Assembly (NCBI GenBank): GCA_004151065.3
Contig: NWUY0300008686.1
Span: forward strand, 1-23,747
DNA from: Larix sibirica
Lineage: Eukaryota; Streptophyta; Pinopsida; Pinales; Pinaceae
Direction: 5' to 3'
Length of the DNA stretch: 23,747 bases
Position 1 is the first letter of the stretch. Every line of letters starts with the position of its first letter. Under the pieces are notes generated by a model. That model did not search any database and had not been told where the DNA came from. It worked only from the letters and a program-made list of their open reading frames with translations. The translations under genes and the position numbers were made by a program. Of this stretch, positions 17,322 to 23,747 are shown one piece after another.

Positions 17322-18282
17322 GTCGTGAGAACTGATGTTGCAGTAGTAGGAGTTGTAAGAACTAGAAGTGAAAGCTTTTCCTCAACCTCACCTTTTGGTT
17401 CCACAATGCCCTCAATGGCCTCAATTTTATTTGTTCCAAAAACCACAGCTAACATACAACCTTCTATTAGGTTAGTGGTTAAAATAAAGGAGAAGCCATA
17501 GGCAAACAAGCTGGTGGGTAGGTGTTTTCTATGGAGTGACACTCCTTTTAGCATTACCAATAACAACTGGTTCTACAAGTTCGTGTTTGATATTGTCACT
17601 ATTGTTGGACTAAGGTATAAGGCCCCCACCAATGAGGTGGGGAAGAGGGCCTATCCTTCAAAATGAAAAGGTTGATTGTACTCACAGATTGGAGGAGCTC
17701 AAGGAATCATGGGAACTCATTGGATGCACTATAATATTAGATGGTTGGATTGATCAAAAGGATAGAAACCTTCTTAATTTCTTGATTAAGTGTCCCTGGA
17801 GGGCAATTTTATTAAATTTTTCAATGCATTCACACATATTAAAGATGCGACATTATTATGTGAATTGTTGGATGGGTTCATTCAAGGGATAGGTCCGCAA
17901 AACATTGTCCAAATCATAATGGATAACGTTGTTAATTATGTGGCTACTGGTAGGTTGCTTATGTTGAGGTATCTGACCTTGTTTTGGACTCCTTGTATCG
18001 TGCATTGCATTGATTTGATTTAGAGGATATCAACAAAATTGCTTATATAAACGATATTGTTGAATTGGCTAGGAGCATCACAAAATTTATATATAATCAT
18101 ACATTTGTGCTTAGCTTGATGAGCCAATTCACAAATAACAAGGAGTTGGTGTGTTTGGCAATCACATGTTTTGCTAGTAGCTTCATTTCACTTCAGCCTC
18201 TCCTAAAATGTATGTGGTAAGTGAAGAGAATGTTCCTTTCAGATGAGTGGCAAGCATTGTCATTTAACACTAAACCGGAGGG
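17322..18282 (+). pseudogene. DUF659 (hAT-like) transposase pseudogene
   Basis: Several frames together spell a plant DUF659 protein. In order: a Ser/Thr linker (RTRSESFSSTSPFG), KLVGRCFLWSDTPFSI and RYKAPTNE, then after a frameshift near 17640 RGPILQNEKVDCTHRLEELK and DGWID (17740-17754). After another near 17800 come HIKDATLLCELLDGFI, VNYVATGRLLML and FWTPCIVHCIDLI, and after a third near 18020 SITKFIYNHTFVLSLMSQF, NKELV and MFLSDEWQALSFNTKPEG. Stops include TAG at 17499-17501 and TAA at 18218-18220. DUF659 proteins derive from hAT transposases; no C-terminal hAT dimerisation domain is seen, and similarity ends at about 18282. It is dead and truncated. Confidence 0.88.
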
Positions 18283-18409
18283 GAATCCATATGTAGGCTA
18301 CTGTCATTGCGTCGAGAGGCGCTCTACAGCCCAGTATGGGGGAGATCTTGTAAGTCGAGTGTTTGTCGAGTTTGTCGAGTAAAATAATACAAAGAAAACA
18401 AAAAAAAGA
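18283..18409. other. Unassigned tail with TCGAG repeats and A-rich end
   Basis: The DUF659 similarity stops and an unrelated sequence follows. It contains three close GTCGAG(T) words at 18354-18380 and ends in an A-rich run (18390-18409) right before the N. Nothing coding was recognised. Confidence 0.55.
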
Positions 18410-18410
18410 N
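18410..18410. other. Single N: contig junction
   Basis: The base after this N begins a second copy of sequence already seen from 13073, so the N marks a join between two assembled pieces. Confidence 0.9.
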
Positions 18411-18531
18411 ACTGAAATCTTTGCCCCTATTGCAAAGATGAACTCAGTTCGACCGATTTTTTCACTTATTGTTCGACTTGGATGGGAGGTGCATCATATG
18501 GATGTCAAAAGTGCCTTTCTTCATGGAGATC
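18411..18531 (+). pseudogene. Copia RT fragment in the short left arm of copy 3
   Basis: Repeats 13073-13193: the plus strand reads TEIFAPIAKMNSVRPIFSLI to MDVKSAFLHGD, then turns back. The frame that continues past 18531 is a fold-back chimera and does not encode a natural protein. Confidence 0.85.
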
Positions 18532-21395
18532 ACATCCATATGATGCACCTCCCATCCAAGTCGAACAATAAGTGAAAAAATCGGTCGAACTGAGTTCATC
18601 TTTGCAATAGGGGCAAAGATTTCAGTGCAGTCTACATCTTCTTTCTAAGGAAAAACTTTAGAAACCAAATGAGCCTTATGTCTTTCAACAGTGCCATAAG
18701 ATTTGAATTTGGTCTTGTAGACCTATCGACATTTCACTATGTTATTTCCTTGCAGTCGACCAACTAGACCCCATGTTTTATTCTTTATCAAGGAATGATA
18801 CTCTTCAACCGTAGAATTCTCCCGTTCAGGTCGATTGTGTGCATCTGCATATGTATTTGGATCACATGCCTCTAGTACACGTGCCATTAGAACAACACTA
18901 CCACATTGTTTCTAATTTCTATTCTTTATTCAATCACGAATGTCTCATGCATCTACTCCAGCAACTTCAATTGTCTTGGCATCCCAATGAGGTAGACAAG
19001 AATTCTTAAAAGAATGATTTCCTGTATCAACCAAACCATCAACATGTCGATCAAAAGTTTTAAAGATGAGAGTCGAGTTTGTAGTCACTAGTGGACTACA
19101 AGTCGAGGGACTGCAAGTCGAGGCAAGCAGTGGAGTCAATTGTCCAGTCAGGAATCCAAAATAGGTTTCAAATTTCAATCGATCCTATTTCTTTCACAAT
19201 TTCAAAAGGATCATTGCTCATCAAACCAGAAGAGGAGTTCAATAATTTAAAACTTGAGATCTTTTCATCGAAGACAACATCTCTTCGAATGATGATTTGT
19301 TGTTTGATTGGATCAAACAACTTGTAGGCTTTCAACTCTTCGGAATAGCCCATTATGATGCAAGCATGACTATTTGCATCCAATTTCTTTCTACAACCGT
19401 ATGGTATATGTGCCCATGTAATACATCCAAACGTTCTAAGATGACTGACTAAAGGTTTCCTTCCACTCCATTTTCCAACAAGAGTCATGTTAAGGACTGC
19501 TCTAGTCAGAATAAGGTTCAACAAATAGTTTGAGCAGTAAATAACTTCTGCCTAGAAGCTAGTTGGCAAATCTTTGGCCTGAAGCAAACATTGTGCCATC
19601 CCGACCAAGGTTTGGTTTTTCCTTTTTGCCACTCCATTTTGTTGAGGTGTGTGAGGTACAAATCTCTGCCAAGAGATCCCATTTTGTGAGAGATAATTCT
19701 CAAAGGTTTTGCCCACATATTCACCACCATTGTTCGATCTCAAAGACACGACTCTTATTTTGCAAGAAATATACCCAAGTGTACCTGGAAAAATCATCAA
19801 TGAAGATTAAATATACCTCGCACCTACTAGTGATGATTTGTTCATGTAACAAAGGTAGCTATGCACAATTTCTAGTTGAGTTTTTGTTCTCCATGCCTTC
19901 CCAGTCTCAAGGAAAGACCGGTGATGCTTGCCAAGAACACACCCTTCACATACTCCATCAGGGGGAACAATCCTAGGTAGTCCAACAACCATGTCATGTT
20001 TCACCATCAATTTCAAGCTTTAGAAATTTAAGTGTCCAAGTCATTCATGCCAAATTCTGTTGCAACTATTTGTCTAAGCTATGAGTGCAGTCGGTCCTGT
20101 ATCTCTCTTTGGAATATCACCGAACTTGTATAGTCTATCTTTGGGATCAAGGAACCCTTTAGCAATGATTTCCCAACTGTGTACATCCTTCACAACAAAC
20201 CAATCTGACTAGAATTCAACCTTCTTGCTAGTCTAGGTAAGTTGCAGTACCGACAACAGATTTGCACACAAGTTCGGTACATGATACACATTAATGATCA
20301 GAGCATTTTGATATTCAATATTACCATAGCCAATGACAATAAGTGCATAATCATCTACTACAAAAACTTTATTTTCTACAACTTCACTTAAGAAGAAAAG
20401 AGAGAAGCATCTTTAGCCCTATGATGGGTACAACTAGAGTCAACATCCACTCACTCGGAGTAGTGTGGGCATGTAGGCCTTGGAAAGTACTAACAGTATA
20501 ATTATCTGCCATACTTTCTAGAAGTCAATGTTGAGCATTGATCGATCATCCAATTGACATGTTTGCTTCAAGTTTCCTAACCTTCTCTTCCAGATTGTTG
20601 GTCTTCTTCCAATAGGCCTTCTCCATGTGTCATAATTTCCCACAATAATGATAAGTCTTCTTCTTCCTGTCCTTCTTAGTTGCATCAACACGCTTCTTCT
20701 TCTCAATATGGTCAATGCATTCCCGACTTTTCTCTGGGTTACCCTATCAACCTCTTTCTCTATAGTTATGTCGGCCTTTTCCCTTCAATAGATGAGCCTA
20801 CTACCTAACGCTTAATTTACCTTCACCAAGCAATTTTTCCTATGCCCTAATCAACAAACCACAAAAGGAATCAAGGGTATAGTCATTACCATCTTCTTTC
20901 TGGGATTCCCAACCAACACGAAACATCAAACCGAATATGTCATAAGGAGTTTTCAGATTCAAGAGGATTAGTTCAATAAGTCGTATGTCTTTCTTCAAAA
21001 ATTACTTCCCACATTCACCCAATTTCAATTGGATTTCCGTAACACAAGCCAAGTAGTCCTCAATCCTTTCAAAGGAGAAAGGATCTAGAGAGATCAACTC
21101 TTTCTCAATCTGCATGACCTGACTTTCCTTGACTTTAGACCCTTTAGTTTCTTCTAGACCTAATGAGGGCAGTCGATCCCGCTTGTGTGAAAGCGAATCT
21201 CCCTTGAAATGTAGGTGGTAATTACTCCTACAGCCTCATCCTTCTTTCCATCGAGAATGAACTTCTGTTGATCTTCCTTTGGATAGCCTTGGTAAATTGC
21301 CAGAGAGCCTTACATTTCAACAGGGTCTCCATATCTTGTGCCCATATTCCATAATTGTGACCATTCAAGATCACAAGCTCTTGCTTGGAAGCCAT
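18532..21395 (-). pseudogene. Copia family B gag-pol 5' half (copy 3)
   Basis: This repeats 13194-16057 with identical breaks, to the extent that all translations compared are identical. On the minus strand, gag is about 20500-21395, protease 20233-20499, integrase 19169-20232 and the N-terminal RT 18532-18888. It carries the same changed integrase residues, the same DSS protease and the same ruined zinc knuckle. Independent old insertions would not share every disabling mutation, so it is a duplicate of the same locus and not another member of the family. Confidence 0.88.
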
Positions 21396-21537
21396 AATGT
21401 TGATATGTTAGTCTAGCCCCTAATACAATCTGCAAGTCGAAACCTAGAGTCAAGCACAAATAGATCCAACTCAATAGATTATGTCCAAGTGACACCTCAA
21501 AAGACTTGTATACAATAGGTTGTGTCTCAAACCAATA

Positions 21538-21549
21538 GCTCTGATACCA
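21538..21549 (-). promoter_or_regulatory. Copia family B primer-binding site (copy 3)
   Basis: Minus-strand TGGTATCAGAGC adjoining the LTR end at 21550; copy of 16200-16211. Confidence 0.92.
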
Positions 21550-22042
21550 TGTTAGAGAAAAACCAAGGAATTAGAAGAAAATAGAAATCAACAAGTGAAG
21601 AAATTCCAAGAAGAGGTGGCGTCTAAAGACACCATTTTTAATTTTAGCATTTAAGCACAAAGTGACAATACATAGAAATGCATTGCTCCCAGATCATGCT
21701 CACTTATTTCACATATAAGTTACACAATCCATACAATCATCCTTTTATAGCTCCAAGATGTAACCAATTCCCTTAAAGTAAGGAAGAATGTGTTCACATA
21801 CTTTGGCCATAACACATAACGGCCTCCTTGAAATCTAGCATGTTTGTGCCATAGTCAATGGTTCTGTTCTAACTACCCGACCAACCAATCGATTAGCCCA
21901 TTCCTCCATCGGTCGATCAGTTTGCTTAGCTGAGAGCCTAGTTAGCTCATTAGTCGACCAACTAATTGACCATCACCTGTTGACTGTCTTTCTCCAAAAG
22001 ATCCAGAGGTGTGGTGAACTAGCAAGGCCTGTTGTTTCAACA
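21550..22042 (-). repeat. Copia family B 5' LTR (copy 3)
   Basis: Duplicate of the LTR at 16212-16704, with the TATA box at 21741-21749 on the minus strand. Confidence 0.88.
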
Positions 22043-22659
22043 TGCACGTGCTAGGATATTGTCGAGCTCGTGAACGCCCCCTCCTATGAGTTAGACTAAG
22101 TCCATGCTAATTTGGATTCAAGCATAGGAGAAGTTCAACAAGAAATCTGTATTAGGTATAAATGTGTGCAAATGGTTGTTGCACCATGACAATGATTTGT
22201 GCATAAGCAATTGAGGCAAGTTGCACACTGTAGTAGACAACCCATTGTATACTTTTGAAGTGGCTGACAACATCGTGTTGCAAGATGCACTAATACTTTG
22301 GTTGTTTAAAGTTTAAACATGCAAAACCAACCGATCGCTAGACAAATTTTCATCATGATAGTACCTTGATGCACAACTTACGCAATGGAATGATTGCAAG
22401 TGCCACAGCATAATAGTGTGGAGCACAGTGGAACAGTTGAACAACACAATGGAAGGTCATGTGATTCCAAGTCTTATGACGGATCATCTTCCTACAACCC
22501 TATCTCTTCCTCTTTCCACTTTTGTATAATTTTGTACCATATGGAATTTGAAAAAACAAGGTACAAAAATTCATATTCGCTTAGGCTATTTATATCAGTG
22601 TTGCCAACATCGCGATATATTGTGATATTAACTTGACAAAGATATTATCGACATGAAAA
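22043..22659. other. LTR flank before DUF659 (copy 3)
   Basis: Duplicate of 16705-17321; nothing recognised except the Ser-rich frame at 22394-22636 that may be a decayed DUF659 linker. Confidence 0.45.
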
Positions 22660-23620
22660 GTCGTGAGAACTGATGTTGCAGTAGTAGGAGTTGTAAGAAC
22701 TAGAAGTGAAAGCTTTTCCTCAACCTCACCTTTTGGTTCCACAATGCCCTCAATGGCCTCAATTTTATTTGTTCCAAAAACCACAGCTAACATACAACCT
22801 TCTATTAGGTTAGTGGTTAAAATAAAGGAGAAGCCATAGGCAAACAAGCTGGTGGGTAGGTGTTTTCTATGGAGTGACACTCCTTTTAGCATTACCAATA
22901 ACAACTGGTTCTACAAGTTCGTGTTTGATATTGTCACTATTGTTGGACTAAGGTATAAGGCCCCCACCAATGAGGTGGGGAAGAGGGCCTATCCTTCAAA
23001 ATGAAAAGGTTGATTGTACTCACAGATTGGAGGAGCTCAAGGAATCATGGGAACTCATTGGATGCACTATAATATTAGATGGTTGGATTGATCAAAAGGA
23101 TAGAAACCTTCTTAATTTCTTGATTAAGTGTCCCTGGAGGGCAATTTTATTAAATTTTTCAATGCATTCACACATATTAAAGATGCGACATTATTATGTG
23201 AATTGTTGGATGGGTTCATTCAAGGGATAGGTCCGCAAAACATTGTCCAAATCATAATGGATAACGTTGTTAATTATGTGGCTACTGGTAGGTTGCTTAT
23301 GTTGAGGTATCTGACCTTGTTTTGGACTCCTTGTATCGTGCATTGCATTGATTTGATTTAGAGGATATCAACAAAATTGCTTATATAAACGATATTGTTG
23401 AATTGGCTAGGAGCATCACAAAATTTATATATAATCATACATTTGTGCTTAGCTTGATGAGCCAATTCACAAATAACAAGGAGTTGGTGTGTTTGGCAAT
23501 CACATGTTTTGCTAGTAGCTTCATTTCACTTCAGCCTCTCCTAAAATGTATGTGGTAAGTGAAGAGAATGTTCCTTTCAGATGAGTGGCAAGCATTGTCA
23601 TTTAACACTAAACCGGAGGG
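22660..23620 (+). pseudogene. DUF659 (hAT-like) transposase pseudogene (copy 3)
   Basis: Duplicate of 17322-18282 with the same frameshifts (near 22978, 23138 and 23360) and stops (TAG at 22837-22839, TAA at 23556-23558). DGWID is at 23078-23092. As in the other copy, no C-terminal dimerisation domain follows. Confidence 0.87.
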
Positions 23621-23747
23621 GAATCCATATGTAGGCTATTGTCATTGCGTCGAGAGGCGCTCTACAGCCCAGTATGGGGGAGATCTTGTAAGTCGAGTGT
23701 TTGTCGAGTTTGTCGAGTAAAATAATACAAAGAAAACAAAAAAAAGA
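23621..23747. other. Unassigned tail with TCGAG repeats and A-rich end (copy 3)
   Basis: Duplicate of 18283-18409 with one substitution (T at 23639 for C at 18301). It ends at the window edge on the same A-rich base where piece 2 ends. Confidence 0.6.

Larger units (their letters stand above)
13194..17518. repeat. Right arm of the 4325-bp palindrome
   Basis: This is the exact mirror of 8843-13167. The sequence to its right (17519-18409) continues naturally, in the reading frame of the DUF659 pseudogene, whereas the left arm stops at an N. That makes this arm the likely native copy. Confidence 0.97.
18411..23747. repeat. 5337-bp direct duplicate of 13073-18409
   Basis: Every feature of 13073-18409 recurs at an offset of +5338. 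The copy begins with 95 bp of the left arm (18411-18505), the loop (18506-18531), then the right arm and DUF659 region, and ends on the same A-rich base as piece 2. One substitution was found by eye: C at 18301 and T at 23639. Confidence 0.97.

Noticed and set aside
18363-18575. A frame joining unassigned DNA, an N, Copia RT and its own reverse complement
   Set aside because: It crosses a contig junction and the fold-back loop, so it is a chimera.
1-23747. CRISPR arrays, bacterial operons or integrated virus genes
   Set aside because: No regularly spaced repeats, no bacterial gene order, and all reverse-transcriptase sequence is of plant Ty1/copia type.

Overview
The window is repeat-rich nuclear DNA of a seed plant. 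The evidence is several decayed Ty1/copia retrotransposons whose primer-binding sites match plant initiator tRNA-Met, a tRNA-derived SINE, a DUF659 (hAT-like) transposase remnant, and a spliced gene of the plant bark-storage-protein / nucleoside-phosphorylase-like family. The species cannot be told from the sequence. Single Ns at 8842 and 18410 divide the window into three contig-like pieces: 1-8841, 8843-18409 and 18411-23747.

Piece 1 (1-8841). From the left there is the 5' part of a Copia element on the minus strand (element A: pre-integrase region, protease, gag, PBS, LTR up to about 2600). A plus-strand Copia RNase H/3' LTR remnant follows (about 3085-4538), split by a roughly 450-bp insert. 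Then come four exons of a minus-strand phosphorylase-like gene (4595-6029), with reading phases that fit exactly. A SINE and a 38-bp tandem duplication of a splice donor lie in its largest visible intron. Its 5' exons are absent. The rest (about 6368-8841, minus strand) is Copia family B: the RT C-terminal half and RNase H, a polypurine tract, one LTR (7242-7723), then a PBS-like site and a second, truncated gag. One LTR therefore has internal sequence on both sides.

Piece 2 (8843-18409) is almost entirely a giant palindrome. Arms 8843-13167 and 13194-17518 (4325 bp each) flank a 26-bp loop, and every position p pairs with 26361-p without an indel. Each arm holds the 5' half of a family-B Copia element (LTR, PBS, gag, protease, integrase, start of RT), flanking DNA, and the 5' end of the DUF659 pseudogene. 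Only the right arm continues through the rest of that pseudogene (to about 18282).

Piece 3 (18411-23747) repeats 13073-18409 directly at an offset of 5338 bp, with one substitution found by eye.

The simplest reading is that piece 1 and the right arm are the two halves of one old minus-strand Copia element. In that case the left arm and piece 3 are duplications made by fold-back and assembly. A real, recent fold-back inverted duplication is the exciting alternative. No gene here looks fully intact: the integrase has lost all three catalytic acidic residues, and most pol and transposase frames carry stops or frameshifts. No new biological system is supported beyond the palindrome, the shared-LTR tandem and the duplicated splice donor.
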